In this document: positions 31,441 to 40,106 of the stretch, piece after piece
Layout: each line of letters begins with the position of its first letter
How positions within the stretch are numbered: position 1 is the first letter of the stretch
Source: JBGPTF01 sp041490445
GTDB lineage: Bacteria > Acidobacteriota > Terriglobia > Acidiferrales > UBA7541
Assembly: GCA_041490445.1 (NCBI GenBank)
Contig: JBGPTF010000020.1
Coordinates: 1 to 64,000, forward strand
DNA length: 64,000 bases
Direction: 5' to 3'
Program-made: the position numbers and the translations under genes
The notes under the pieces: model-generated
The model's database searches: none
What the model saw: the letters and a program-made list of their open reading frames with translations, nothing else
What the model was told of the DNA's origin: nothing

Positions 31441-33603
31441 ATGCGCAAGCGTTTCCTTATGATCATTCTCGTCGTTGGAGTATCCGGGCTTTTCTTCTTC
31501 GGCCTGAGTTTGTGCGCGCAGACCTGGCGCTCCATCGGGCCGCCGGGCGGCGACGTCCGGACCCTTGCGGCGGCGCCCAACGATGCACGAATCCTGTTTC
31601 TCGGCACGACGGACGGCCACGTTTTCGGCTCGCGCGACCGCGCGGAACACTGGGAACTTCTTGGCCGCGTTGGAGAAACGCACGATAACGTGATTACTTC
31701 CATTCTTGTGGACGAGCGGGACCCACGAATTGTTTTCGCAGGGACATGGACCCTCTCGAACCGCGGCGGCGCCATCTATCGCAGCGACGACGCCGGCCAC
31801 ACGTGGCGGGCGATTGCGCTCCAGGGGCAAACGGTCCGCGCGCTCGCGCAAGCAGCGTCAAAACCGAACCTGTTTTTCGCGGGCACGCTGGATGGCGTCT
31901 ATCGCTCGAACGATTCCGGCCGCACCTGGGAGCGGATCTCTCCGGCAAACCACGAAGAGTTGCGCAATTTTGATTCGCTCGCCGTCGATCCCCAGGATCC
32001 CAATGTGATTTACGCAGGCACGTATCACCTGCCGTGGAAAACCACCGACGGAGGCCGCAACTGGGCTCCGATCCATACCGGCATGATTGACGACTCCGAC
32101 GTGATGAGCGTGTGGATCGACCAGTCGAATCCGGCGCACGTGCTCTCGAGCGCCTGCTCCGGCATTTATCAGAGCCAGAACGGCGGCGCGAATTGGACGA
32201 AGATTCGCGGGATTGCCGGGTCGGCGCATCGCACGCATTTGATCCGCCTCGACCCTCGCGATTCCCAAACGGTGTATGCGGGAACAACGCAGGGATTGTG
32301 GCGCTCGGCCAATGCAGGCGTCACGTGGCAGCGGCTGACGCCCGGGGATTGGAGCATCACCGGAATTGTGATTGATCCGAAGGATCCGCAGCGGCTCGTG
32401 CTGGGCACCGAACGGAGCGGCGTCGAGCTGAGCGAGGATGGCGGCCGCACATTTCGCGCGGCGAACGACGGCTTTAATCACCGGCAGGTCGTGGACCTCG
32501 CCGTGGACCCGCAACGGCCGGAGCGCGCCATCGTTGTTTTGACCAATTCGGTTGACGCCGTGCTCGCGACCCGCGACGGCGGAAACAATTGGACGCCACT
32601 CGGCCCGGGCCTCGATACGGTGAAGATGCGCCACGTGTATGCCGCGCCAGAAGACGGCTTCTGGGCTTCTCTCTCGAGCGGCGGACTCCTGCGCTATGAC
32701 GAGACAAGACGCGCGTGGCTTCCCGTCGCGTTCGCCCTGGCGTCCGAGCAAGCCGCGCCGTGCTCCTCGACCCTCAAGAAACCAGCGCTTCCGCTCTGGC
32801 AGCAGCGCAAGACTCGGAAGGGGTCTACCGCCCCTGAAGCGAACCTCGGCTGCAACGAAACGGCGACAGCACGCGCGGCACGGGTCAACCACACCGTCAG
32901 GAATGCCAGGACCAGAACATCGCGCAATCCCGCCGCGCCACTCGCGCAGCCGGTGGTAAACGATCTCGCCTTCAGCCACGATGCGTGGTACGCCGCGACG
33001 GACGCGGGCCTTCTTGCCTCGCGGAATCGCGGCGCCACGTGGTCGCTCGTCGCGACGGGAGCTTCCGCGAAGCAGCCATTTCGCGCCGTGGGCTTCGCGC
33101 CGGATGGCGGCGCTCTCTGGGCAGTCGGCGCCACCGGGCTTGCGACATCGCATGACTCCGGCAAATCGTGGACGTGGACCTCGGCGCCGCTGCCGCAGCA
33201 GGGCAGCCTCCGACTGCGCGCCGTGGACGCCAACACGCTGCTGGCGGCCACGATGGACGGCCTCTTGGTCTCCCACGATGCCGGCGCGAGCTGGCAGCAA
33301 GCCCGTTTGCCGGAATTGTGGCTGCGCGACGCTGCCGGATTCAGCGAGGCCATTCTCGCCGCGCCCGAACGGCGCGGCCTGTTTCTGTCGCTCGACGGTG
33401 GAAAATCGTGGTCACGAATTGAAAATCCGATTGCGGAAGGCAGCTTCCCTGCCCTGGTTGCTCACGAGGATGGCGGAGACGTGAAGAACATCTGGGTGGC
33501 GTCCGCAACGGAAGGGCTCTACGCATTTGAATTGCAGCGCGGCGTGCAGGTCTCGCAATTGAATTCTCCGGCGGCCGCGCGCCCCGCGCCCGCCCCTCAC
33601 TAG
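31441..33603 (+). CDS. Secreted BNR/VPS10-type propeller protein
   Basis: 720 residues with a signal peptide (FLMIILVVGVSGLFFFGLSLCAQ). Many Asp-box repeats: SDDAGHTWRAI, SNDSGRTWERI, TTDGGRNWAPI, SQNGGANWTKI, SANAGVTWQRL, SEDGGRTFRAA, SHDSGKSWTWT and SLDGGKSWSRI. These indicate two sortilin-like propellers split by a polar insert near residues 440-500 (Arg/Thr-rich, QQRKTRKGST). ATG at 31441 has GAGAGGA upstream. Likely a surface or periplasmic binding protein; hydrolase activity is unproven. Confidence 0.75.
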   Translation: MRKRFLMIILVVGVSGLFFFGLSLCAQTWRSIGPPGGDVRTLAAAPNDARILFLGTTDGHVFGSRDRAEHWELLGRVGETHDNVITSILVDERDPRIVFAGTWTLSNRGGAIYRSDDAGHTWRAIALQGQTVRALAQAASKPNLFFAGTLDGVYRSNDSGRTWERISPANHEELRNFDSLAVDPQDPNVIYAGTYHLPWKTTDGGRNWAPIHTGMIDDSDVMSVWIDQSNPAHVLSSACSGIYQSQNGGANWTKIRGIAGSAHRTHLIRLDPRDSQTVYAGTTQGLWRSANAGVTWQRLTPGDWSITGIVIDPKDPQRLVLGTERSGVELSEDGGRTFRAANDGFNHRQVVDLAVDPQRPERAIVVLTNSVDAVLATRDGGNNWTPLGPGLDTVKMRHVYAAPEDGFWASLSSGGLLRYDETRRAWLPVAFALASEQAAPCSSTLKKPALPLWQQRKTRKGSTAPEANLGCNETATARAARVNHTVRNARTRTSRNPAAPLAQPVVNDLAFSHDAWYAATDAGLLASRNRGATWSLVATGASAKQPFRAVGFAPDGGALWAVGATGLATSHDSGKSWTWTSAPLPQQGSLRLRAVDANTLLAATMDGLLVSHDAGASWQQARLPELWLRDAAGFSEAILAAPERRGLFLSLDGGKSWSRIENPIAEGSFPALVAHEDGGDVKNIWVASATEGLYAFELQRGVQVSQLNSPAAARPAPAPH

Positions 33604-33669
33604 GCCGGGCTATTCGCGGTCTTCACATGCCTGTCTCCGTATCCCCGTGAGCGTGCGCCTGTGCGGCGA

Positions 33670-34077
33670 TCATTTGTCGGAGGGAGGAGTAGGAAGCCAC
33701 GGGGAAATCCAGAAGTCGAGCCCCAGCCACAGGCTGTAGGAGTGCCGGACCAATCCCAGGCACAGGAAGGTTCCGAATCCGATCCAGGCAAGAACCTGTC
33801 GTGTCGTGGAGACATCGGTGAGCGTGGAAAACCGCAAGAGTAGGAGGACGCAGTAAATGAAAATAATCAGCAGCGCAGAAAAGATGAAGTTCAGAAACAT
33901 CGCTCCAAGGTAGTAGCCCTCCTCGCGGAAATAGGACAGCCAGCAAATCGTGCATTCCGGGCGCATCGCAAACCAACGGCGGAACAGCAGTCCGCGGCCG
34001 CAATTCGGGCAGCGCAGGCGCAGCGCGCGGCGGATGGTTTCGCGCAAGAGCGGCCGTGCAATCGCTTCTCTGGACAT
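33670..34077 (-). CDS. DUF983 zinc-ribbon membrane protein
   Basis: 135 residues. LRLRCPNCGRGLLFRRWFAMRPEC and C-x-x-C pairs form a zinc ribbon, followed by two membrane helices (MFLNFIFSALLIIFIYCVLLLL and VLAWIGFGTFLCLGLV), the DUF983 layout. Function unknown; members often lie near cytochrome oxidase assembly genes, and the oxidase-like fragment at 30830 is 2.4 kb away. TACAAT lies eleven bases before the ATG with no ribosome site. Confidence 0.75.
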   Translation of the reverse strand: MSREAIARPLLRETIRRALRLRCPNCGRGLLFRRWFAMRPECTICWLSYFREEGYYLGAMFLNFIFSALLIIFIYCVLLLLRFSTLTDVSTTRQVLAWIGFGTFLCLGLVRHSYSLWLGLDFWISPWLPTPPSDK

Positions 34078-34266
34078 TGCCGCGTTCGATTGTAGCGGAG
34101 ATTCCTGCCGGTGGGACGTGCCGTCGTGTTCCAAGCCCCGATTCGCCTGCCGCGTGAGGATTGTAGAGGCCGGTTCAAACTCGAACCATCTCGCTGTGAT
34201 GTGCGACGCCGCGCGACACTGCGTCGTCACCGAGGCCTCCGGCCCGGCTGAACACCGAGACGGGCC

Positions 34267-34770
34267 TTACTTGATCGGGGCCGGGGGCGGGCCTTGCTGG
34301 ACAAACTCCTTCAGCGGACCCCGCGTCTTGCGCAGGAGAATCTCCGAATGCCCGGCGACAATGTAATCCGTCAGCTCTCCGACGATGGAGTAGCCGGAAC
34401 GAAGGTAGAGCGACTTGGCGCCCACATTGAACGATGAAACGCACATGAAGACATTTGGCGAAACACAAAAGATCCTTTCCTCGCCAAATCTTAGCAGGGC
34501 GCTGCCTATTCCTTGGCCGCGGCTCTTCTCCGCGACGCAAAGCGTTTGGATGTAGCCCTTCAACGGACCGTTCAAGTCCAGGATGAGAAACGCAAGAATC
34601 TCCTCGCCGCGCGAGGCTCGATACACTTCCTTCGTGTGATCCGTGAGAGTGCCAAGCGCGGCTTCGTATGTGCGGCCGAGTGTCAGCCACGGCTCGGACG
34701 CGCACATCATCCGCGCGCACGTTTCCGCCTCACCCTGCGCGGCAATCGGCTGGATGTCGGGAGTTCCCAT
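34267..34770 (-). CDS. GNAT-family N-acetyltransferase
   Basis: 167 residues from MGTPDIQP. The acetyl-CoA loop is SRGQGIGSALLRFGEE (R/QxxGxG/A), preceded by the strand GYIQTLCVAE and followed by NVGAKSLYLRSGYSIVGE, all typical of GNAT motifs A and B. The substrate cannot be told. A longer frame starts at 34842, but a TACAAT box lies between the two starts, favouring the shorter form. No partner gene is obvious. Confidence 0.8.
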   Translation of the reverse strand: MGTPDIQPIAAQGEAETCARMMCASEPWLTLGRTYEAALGTLTDHTKEVYRASRGEEILAFLILDLNGPLKGYIQTLCVAEKSRGQGIGSALLRFGEERIFCVSPNVFMCVSSFNVGAKSLYLRSGYSIVGELTDYIVAGHSEILLRKTRGPLKEFVQQGPPPAPIK

Positions 34771-34897
34771 GGAAATGCCCGCGCGAAGCGTTTCCGCGGG
34801 CTCGTCAATTGTACAGGAGGATTTCGCGCACGATAGCGGCATGCTCCTGCCTGCCGCTCGAGATGGTCAAATGGGAGAGTAGATCTGTTTGTCCGAA

Positions 34898-35383
34898 CTA
34901 CAGGGCGCGCGCCGACCCGCTGATGCGGTGGCGAATCCTTCCCAGGGTTCGATTGAGGGCATGAGTGCGCTCGAGCCACGGCAGCACGGGCCCGCGCCGC
35001 ACGCCGATCCGTTCGAGCGCGCGCCGAATGCGGTAATCCCTCCCTGCGGAGAGGAGGCCTTTTTGAAGAACTTCCACGGCTTCGGGCGACCGGCCGGCCT
35101 GGAGATAGACGTCGGCAAGATTCAAATAGAGCTGCGCGTGATTCCATTTCAGGCTCAGCGCGTCCTGGCAAAACTGTTCGGCCACGTCAAAGCGGGATTC
35201 CGCCACCGCCGACAGCAGCCCGGCATAGGAAAGATAAAACGCATTGCGCGGCTCAACCCTGAGCGCGCGGAGAACGTGCTCCAGCGCCCGGCCCTTCTCG
35301 CCGTGGCGCAACCGTGACAGCCCTTCCTTGAATTCTTGCAGCCCTTCCGAGGATTCGGCAGCGGGAGAAATATAGTGGCTCAT
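34898..35383 (-). CDS. TPR-repeat protein
   Basis: 161 residues. About three tetratricopeptide repeats: FKEGLSRLRHGEKGRALEHV, YLSYAGLLSAVAESRFDVAE and QLYLNLADVYLQAGRSPEAV. The C-terminus is basic (RTLGRIRHRISGSARAL). ATG preceded by GAGGTGCG. TPR domains serve as protein docking surfaces; the partner is unknown. Starts and stops are well supported; no operon partner is close. Confidence 0.75.
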   Translation of the reverse strand: MSHYISPAAESSEGLQEFKEGLSRLRHGEKGRALEHVLRALRVEPRNAFYLSYAGLLSAVAESRFDVAEQFCQDALSLKWNHAQLYLNLADVYLQAGRSPEAVEVLQKGLLSAGRDYRIRRALERIGVRRGPVLPWLERTHALNRTLGRIRHRISGSARAL

Positions 35384-35734
35384 CTCGCACCTCTTTGCCC
35401 TGCAGCGAAATTGACGCGGCGTTCCCGAACGCGCAGTTCTCCCTCGATGGTTTGCAAAAAAACCAGTTTGCGAGGGGAGGTCCCTCGGTCAACTAGACCA
35501 GGAATGCCGGGCAGGATCATGCGAGGATTAGCGTACGGCACCGCAGCGGCGCGCACTACGGGTCAAGAGGCCAGTTTTCGGCCGTCCTATTTACCTGTCC
35601 CCTGAGACAGGAGGAAGAACCTAGTGATTGCCTTGCAGGTGGGAATTACGCAGGAGGCCATGGCTGCTTATTCTTTCGCAGCCGGATCAAACGAGCGGCG
35701 CCGGAATGCTGCGCGCGCCCCTATACTCGAATAG
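35384..35734. other. Intergenic region without a gene
   Basis: About 350 bases. A short hairpin (CCTGTCccctgaGACAGG near 35597) and a TATACT box at 35722-35727, seven bases before the next start codon, are the only features seen. Confidence 0.4.
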
Positions 35735-36058
35735 ATGATTTGCCCCCGCTGCGGCCGCGACAATCGAGAAGGCGTGCAATTCTGCACGAATTGCCACGAG
35801 ACGCTTCTCTTCAAGTGCCCTGTGTGCTGGCACGTCCAGGAGCATGGCGGGACCTGTGAAAAATGTGGCGCCAGCTTTGCCGCTTTCTGGGAACTCGCCG
35901 CGGTCTACCAGGCGAAAGAGGATCAGCAGGTCGCGAGCGACAAATTAAAGGCCCGCGCCTCGCTGCTCGCCAGCGTCCTGATGGCGCCGCTTCTCGGCGG
36001 GCGCTGGGTCCTTCGAATGCTCTTTGGACGGCTTCTTGCCCGCCTCTTCGCGCGTTGA
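35735..36058 (+). CDS. Double zinc-ribbon protein with hydrophobic C-terminus
   Basis: 107 residues. MICPRCGRDNREGVQFCTNC is a typical zinc ribbon and FKCPVCWHVQEHGGTCEKCG a second. The C-terminus (LLASVLMAPLLGGRWVLRMLFG) is amphipathic or membrane-associated. The ATG is seven bases after TATACT and has no ribosome site, suggesting a leaderless mRNA. Such zinc-ribbon tails serve as membrane adaptors, but no partner can be named. Confidence 0.7.
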   Translation: MICPRCGRDNREGVQFCTNCHETLLFKCPVCWHVQEHGGTCEKCGASFAAFWELAAVYQAKEDQQVASDKLKARASLLASVLMAPLLGGRWVLRMLFGRLLARLFAR

Positions 36059-36108
36059 GCGCATCCTGTCCTGGCGAAGCTCCGACATCCAAGAAGGGAG
36101 TTGATTCT

Positions 36109-36501
36109 TCAGGGCCGCACGCGAAAATATCTTCCCGGAGGAAATACGCCGGCGCGATCCAATTCCCTGCCCACGCTTTTCTTCACTTCCTGCGCCCAGT
36201 AGTCGAACGTTCCTGACGGCACACCGACGAGCGCGATTGCGCGGCGGTACTCCACGTCCCTGCAGAAATAGATTTCGAACAGCCGGTAGCGCCCTTTCCA
36301 TGTCGGCCGCGCAAGCGCCCGGCGCCCCGCCGACTCGAAGTCGGCCACATAGTCTGCTGCCCGCGCTCGATCCGGGCGCCATCGGTATCCGCCCGAAGAT
36401 GCGGGCGCATTCAACTGGATCCCGCCAATCCGTTCGCCGAGCCAGACGCGCAGCCCGCGATATCGTTCGTAGCAGACATCAAACATTTCTTGTGACCGCA
36501 T
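36109..36501 (-). CDS. Unknown cassette protein D, helix-turn-helix-like C-terminus
   Basis: 130 residues, starting MRSQEMFDVCYERYRGLRVW, with CAGGAGC upstream. The second half, RLFEIYFCRDVEYRRAIALVG followed by GTFDYWAQEVKKSVGREL, looks like a sigma-region-4 or phage-type HTH. It is the last of four minus-strand genes (38146 to 36109) that form a cassette of unknown function. The other members also look like DNA-binding or phage-type proteins. Confidence 0.5.
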   Translation of the reverse strand: MRSQEMFDVCYERYRGLRVWLGERIGGIQLNAPASSGGYRWRPDRARAADYVADFESAGRRALARPTWKGRYRLFEIYFCRDVEYRRAIALVGVPSGTFDYWAQEVKKSVGRELDRAGVFPPGRYFRVRP

Positions 36502-36586
36502 CGCTGCTCCTGTGCCGCCTGCGATAAACGATTTGGACGCTTTGGCTCTTCGACGTTTCCCCTCTTAGACTGTTTGATTCTTCTTC

Positions 36587-37006
36587 TCAATTCGGCTTCG
36601 ATCGCTTCCCCGCCGGAAGCTCCCGATGGCCAACCCGTTCGCCAAAGCTGCTGCCGTGAATGATTCCCGCGCGCCCGAGTTCCTCTTCCACTGCCTCCAG
36701 GCACGCGTCGAAGCATTCGTGCCAGCCCGCGATGTACCCTGCGGCATACTGCTCCGCGAGAACCTGCCGCTCGCGATGCAAGCGATGCGCGCTCAGAAAT
36801 TCGTCCTGTTCGCGGGCAGGACCATGCAGGGCTCGCACCGCGCGTCCCATCCGCCACGCCGCTTCGTGCCACAGCCGTGCCAGCCGGTTCGCCGGCCACG
36901 GATAACACACCACGATTCCTTGCGATGCATCCGTCCAGGCGACCCCATAACCTGAAGGGATCGCCGCACTGCGCGCCAGTTCTCTGCGCCATCCCCGCGT
37001 TTTCAT
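36587..37006 (-). CDS. Unknown cassette protein C
   Basis: 139 residues, starting MKTRGWRRELARSAAIP. Rich in Arg, Ala, Glu and Trp; a long helical middle (AREQDEFLSAHRLHRERQVLAEQYAAGYIAG) is cut by WHECFDACLEAVEEEL, which could form a helical hairpin. No family recognised. It lies between the wHTH gene and the HTH-like gene, in the same orientation, and is probably co-transcribed. Confidence 0.45.
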   Translation of the reverse strand: MKTRGWRRELARSAAIPSGYGVAWTDASQGIVVCYPWPANRLARLWHEAAWRMGRAVRALHGPAREQDEFLSAHRLHRERQVLAEQYAAGYIAGWHECFDACLEAVEEELGRAGIIHGSSFGERVGHRELPAGKRSKPN

Positions 37007-37110
37007 CGCCGCCTCCGCTCAGACCCCCGCTCGGATCGTCGTTCCGATGGAACATTCCATTTCTTCTTCGACCAGCTGAGTTCGCAAATTACCGGCCAGG
37101 TCTCCACCGC

Positions 37111-37815
37111 TCACTCCCGCCCTCGCCGGACTTCTGGCCCCTGCCCGACGCACAACTCGCGCCACACAAGCTCTTCTCGAGACCCACGCCGCCACGCACG
37201 AAACGGGCGCGGCGCTTCCGTTTCCCTCGGCCCCTCTTCGAGGACAGCGTTTCCAATGGGTGACTTCGAGAGGTTTTCTGTGAATAGGGATCTTTGTCTT
37301 TCGTCTTCCCCAGAGTGGTTGTCGTTCGCACCGGATTGCATGGCTTTCTTCTCTTTCACTACGTATGAACTACGTATCCTCCGCGCTTCTTCTGTGTTTT
37401 GTTGCCCTAGCATCGTGAGCCCCCCGCAACTCTGCGGGGAGGGCCCTGCGAATCTGGGGCCGGTCCCCGCAGATCTGCGTACTGGTTCTCTCCGACTCGC
37501 ACTCCCCTGTGGAAATTTCTTGGCCTTCGTGATCCGCACGACCACCCCCGCCGGGGTCGCCAAGGTCACCACATAGCCCTCCCGGCGCAGCACGCGCATC
37601 CAGCGCTCCAGTGTGCGGGCAGAAAAACCGGTTTCCTCCTCGATCTCGCGATAGCTGATCGGCCGTCCCCCCAGCACGAGCCCCATCGTCCCTTCCTGTC
37701 GCGTCTGCCGAAGCACTAGCCAGCCGTAAAGCCACACGGCTTGCCCCATGCGCTCATAGTGATGCGCCTCGAAAAGAACCCCGCGAAGACTCGTGTTGAA
37801 GTCTTTTCCTCTCAT
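37111..37815 (-). CDS. Winged-helix protein of the cassette (B)
   Basis: 234 residues. RPISYREIEEETGFSARTLERWMRVLRREGYV is a clear winged helix-turn-helix, followed by the wing LATPAGVVVRITKAKKF. The second half is disordered, basic and polar. This layout is common in phage and plasmid replication or partition proteins and in regulators. It starts 19 bases after the zinc-knuckle gene. Could control the TATAAT promoter upstream, which has several GTAC half-sites. Confidence 0.55.
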   Translation of the reverse strand: MRGKDFNTSLRGVLFEAHHYERMGQAVWLYGWLVLRQTRQEGTMGLVLGGRPISYREIEEETGFSARTLERWMRVLRREGYVVTLATPAGVVVRITKAKKFPQGSASRREPVRRSAGTGPRFAGPSPQSCGGLTMLGQQNTEEARRIRSSYVVKEKKAMQSGANDNHSGEDERQRSLFTENLSKSPIGNAVLEEGPRETEAPRPFRAWRRGSREELVWRELCVGQGPEVRRGRE

Positions 37816-37834
37816 GCAAACGCAGGTCCGGCCG

Positions 37835-38146
37835 TCAGCATTGCCCGCAGTACAGCATTCGGACTTCGACGAATCCGTTTGCCGCAGGCCGCAAGCGGAT
37901 TACTTCCGATCGCGCGGCCCGGAGATGACAGAAGCCGCAAACGCGCCCGGTTCGCCGCGCGACGCGTCCAATCTTCCGCGTCTCTAACCAGCCCCTCCGG
38001 CTGAGTCGCTCTCGCCTCTGATTCTTCGGATTGGCCCTCCATCGGCGCATGTACTTCCGGTTGTATTTCCGGCGCTGCGCCAATAATCTTGAGTGATTGT
38101 CCGGGAGGGGCATTCGTTGTAGGCTGTGAGCCTTCGCTGCCATCAT
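37835..38146 (-). CDS. Small zinc-knuckle protein, first gene of the cassette (A)
   Basis: 103 residues. A basic helix (RRKYNRKYMRRWRANPKNQRRER) is followed by a zinc site, CGFCH ... YCGQC. Such short basic zinc proteins are typical of phage-derived DNA. An overlapping frame (37812-38162) is longer but lacks these features and is rejected. A perfect TATAAT lies 23 bases upstream of the ATG. Confidence 0.5.
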   Translation of the reverse strand: MMAAKAHSLQRMPLPDNHSRLLAQRRKYNRKYMRRWRANPKNQRRERLSRRGWLETRKIGRVARRTGRVCGFCHLRAARSEVIRLRPAANGFVEVRMLYCGQC

Positions 38147-38168
38147 CGCCTCCCGTTCTCACGCGGAC

Positions 38169-38239
38169 ATTATAGATGTACTAAGTAGTATGTACCGGAC
38201 CGCTAGTACCATTGCAGAGTAGTACACACCTGCTATCCT
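38169..38239. promoter_or_regulatory. Divergent promoter with repeated GTAC half-sites
   Basis: On the minus strand a perfect TATAAT (38174-38169) serves the cassette; on the plus strand TATCCT (38234-38239) may serve 38299-38607. Between them are four TGTAC/AGTAC half-sites (38177, 38191, 38205, 38221), two arranged as the imperfect palindrome GTACTA..TATGTAC. The spacing of ~14 bases suggests an operator for a dimeric repressor. Confidence 0.5.
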
Positions 38240-38298
38240 TCGCCCGCCCGATTCCCTCTCGGTGCTCCGGAGGGTGTCGCGAGCTCCGAGGCCACGAG

Positions 38299-38607
38299 AT
38301 GAGCGAGCCAAAACCGCCAGTAAACTACCTTCTAACCTGTTCCAAGCCGTCCCTCGAATCGTTTGAACTATCGCGCCTCAACCAAATCGCGAACTTTCGA
38401 AAAGAGCTGAAGGAGCTTGTGGAAGAGTGGGTCGAAGCCGAAGTGGAAGCCCGCTTGTCGCGCTGGATACTGGAACAGCGACGCGCCAAAGAACAGGGCC
38501 TCGTACTTGTCCCGGAAAGGAAGCCCGCTCCGATCGCGATTCGCCCCTCACGACGAAAATCCCAATTGCACGCTGCCACCGCCGTCGTCGAGAGTGCGAA
38601 TGGCTGA
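38299..38607 (+). CDS. Conserved-looking small helical protein, unknown
   Basis: 102 residues, starting MSEPKPPVNYLLTCSKPSLE. A long charged helix (ELKELVEEWVEAEVEARLSRW) dominates and the C-terminus is basic and disordered. It could be a coiled-coil partner or regulator of the divergent cassette. The start was chosen over the frame from 38212, which would begin in the operator region. Confidence 0.45.
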   Translation: MSEPKPPVNYLLTCSKPSLESFELSRLNQIANFRKELKELVEEWVEAEVEARLSRWILEQRRAKEQGLVLVPERKPAPIAIRPSRRKSQLHAATAVVESANG

Positions 38608-38843
38608 CCCTTCTTTTCGATGAAGCCCCATTTTCTTGCCGCTTTCACGCTTGCCCTGTTTCTCAGCATAGGTTGACGGCTCTCCGTCTCTTCGGACGCT
38701 TGCTCGACTCCCGCATCAGTCTGTCGCGCCTTTGGTTTCGGCCCGTTGCGCCCCTGATTCCGTAAGCCTGGGCAATGTTCATTCCCGCACGATGCGAGGC
38801 ATGACAGCGTGCTGAACAACTGCTGCCTTGCAACTGTGAATGT

Positions 38844-39175
38844 GTGCTGGGCGCCAATCGAGGTTACGAAGCGGGGCACTTCTTGTGCGCCGTCGAAGAA
38901 GACCTTTACATCATGCCGCACCTGCCCATCTCGTCCGGGCGCGCGACCAGCCGGAGTTCGCCGGGCAATGCGCGATGGCGCATGATCGTACGAATGAACA
39001 CGAGGCCCCACGCACTGAGCCAGTGGGAGCGCAGGAACATCGAGCCGATGTTCGACTGGATGAAGCAGGCCGGCGGCCTGAGCGAGGTGCGACACGCGAG
39101 CCACTGAGAGATCCAACAGTTCGCCTATCTCTGGGGGGCGGCCTGTGATCTGCTTCGCCTCGCGCACCTGGAGTG
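38844..39175 (+). pseudogene. C-terminal remnant of an IS1182/IS5-type transposase
   Basis: From ATG 38844 the frame reads ANRGYEAGHFLCAVEED, then WERRNIEPMFDWMKQAGGLS, stops at 39107, and continues in frame as IQQFAYLWGAACDLLRLAHLE. This matches the end of DDE transposases (DKGYDTREF ... IEEIFGWMKTVGGLRRTRHRG) of the IS1182/IS5 type. The N-terminal two thirds and both ends are gone, so it is dead. Confidence 0.65.
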
Positions 39176-39373
39176 GCTCGCTGCCGTCGCGTGGGGGGCA
39201 CGCGATGCGGATCGAGCCCGGCAGAAACTCCGAGGCATCAAACCGCTGTGCCGATCTGCTCCCTTGAACGCAATCACGAATCGTCGGCGTGATCCTGTCT
39301 GAAAACAATCTCAAGATTCCTATCATCTTGTTAGGACTCGTCCCTTCACTTACGGGCATCAAAACCCTCATTG

Positions 39374-39634
39374 AGCAGGTTGCTGAAAAACCCCTTTTGG
39401 CTTTGTGGGTCGCAGTTTTAGCCGCGACATAAACGGCTTCTTTTCCTTACCCCTTCAGGGGCTTCAGAGTCTGTGTGAGAATCATGCCGGTCGTCCCTCG
39501 GCGGCGAAATCCGCACTGGAAAAGCGGCCTTTGCGCCACGCCTCAAGGCGTGCCTGGCGAGTATGTCGAGTTATCACACGAACTCTTCAGCCCCCGAGGG
39601 ATTTCCTACGGCACCTTTTTCCGCAACCGGTTAG
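39374..39634. mobile_element. MITE-like palindromic element, copy 1
   Basis: The left end GCAGGTTGCTGAAAAA (39375-39390) is mirrored by TTTTTCCGCAACCGG (39616-39630; reverse complement CCGGTTGCGGAAAAA). Inside is a hairpin, GTCGCAGTTTTAGCCGCGAC (39409-39428). There is no ORF. The left end closely matches that of the element at 51758 (GCAGCTTGTTGAAAAA), so they are probably one family, moved by an outside transposase. Confidence 0.5.
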
Positions 39635-40106
39635 GTTAGTTTTCCATCGACCCCGCCGCTACTACCGACGTTAGTTCGTTCGCTTAACCTCAGGGGTCTT
39701 CTCAACACTCCACAAGCCCCGAGACTCTCGGGGATTTCGCGACACGTCAGTCCCGTCGTTCCTGTGGTCGATGCCCTCCTGTTCGCCGACCTATTCCCAC
39801 ACGCTTGTGCCGTCTCCGTCCAAATCCTTTCCGAGCGCCCCGGACAACATTCCAATTCGACAACATCGGTTCTCTTCCCCTGGGGCCGTTCATTGTCACT
39901 TGATCGGCCTCACCCGTTGGATCCTGAACCTCCAACAACGTAACTATCCCTTAGCAGATAAATGACTTGCGGGAGAGGGTGCTTAAGCAGAAGGCGGGAA
40001 ACAGATTCCGTCGGGGGTGGTTCAAGGTCGGAAGCCAAGATCGCGAAAGTCTTGGGTGACGTGCCCCCGTTCTTAGTCCAGCCATAACGCAGCACTGGGG
40101 CACTGT
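39635..40106. other. Noncoding stretch among IS remnants
   Basis: No supported gene. It contains a hairpin CCCCGAG-act-CTCGGGG (39717-39733). On the minus strand a run like GCGAACGAACTAACGTCGG followed by TAGTAGCGGCGGGGTC looks like structured RNA, but I cannot assign it. Probably decayed mobile DNA. Confidence 0.35.

Noticed and set aside
31858..33300. 480-codon minus-strand frame
   Set aside because: Antisense to the secreted propeller gene whose Asp-box repeats are unmistakable; the minus frame is Arg/Gly-rich with no domain.
37812..38162. 116-codon minus-strand frame overlapping the zinc-knuckle gene
   Set aside because: Longer, but has no recognisable pattern, whereas the 103-codon frame has a clear basic helix and zinc cysteines.
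39635..40106. Group II intron RNA
   Set aside because: Some stretches look structured, but no domain V hairpin or reverse transcriptase frame could be identified.
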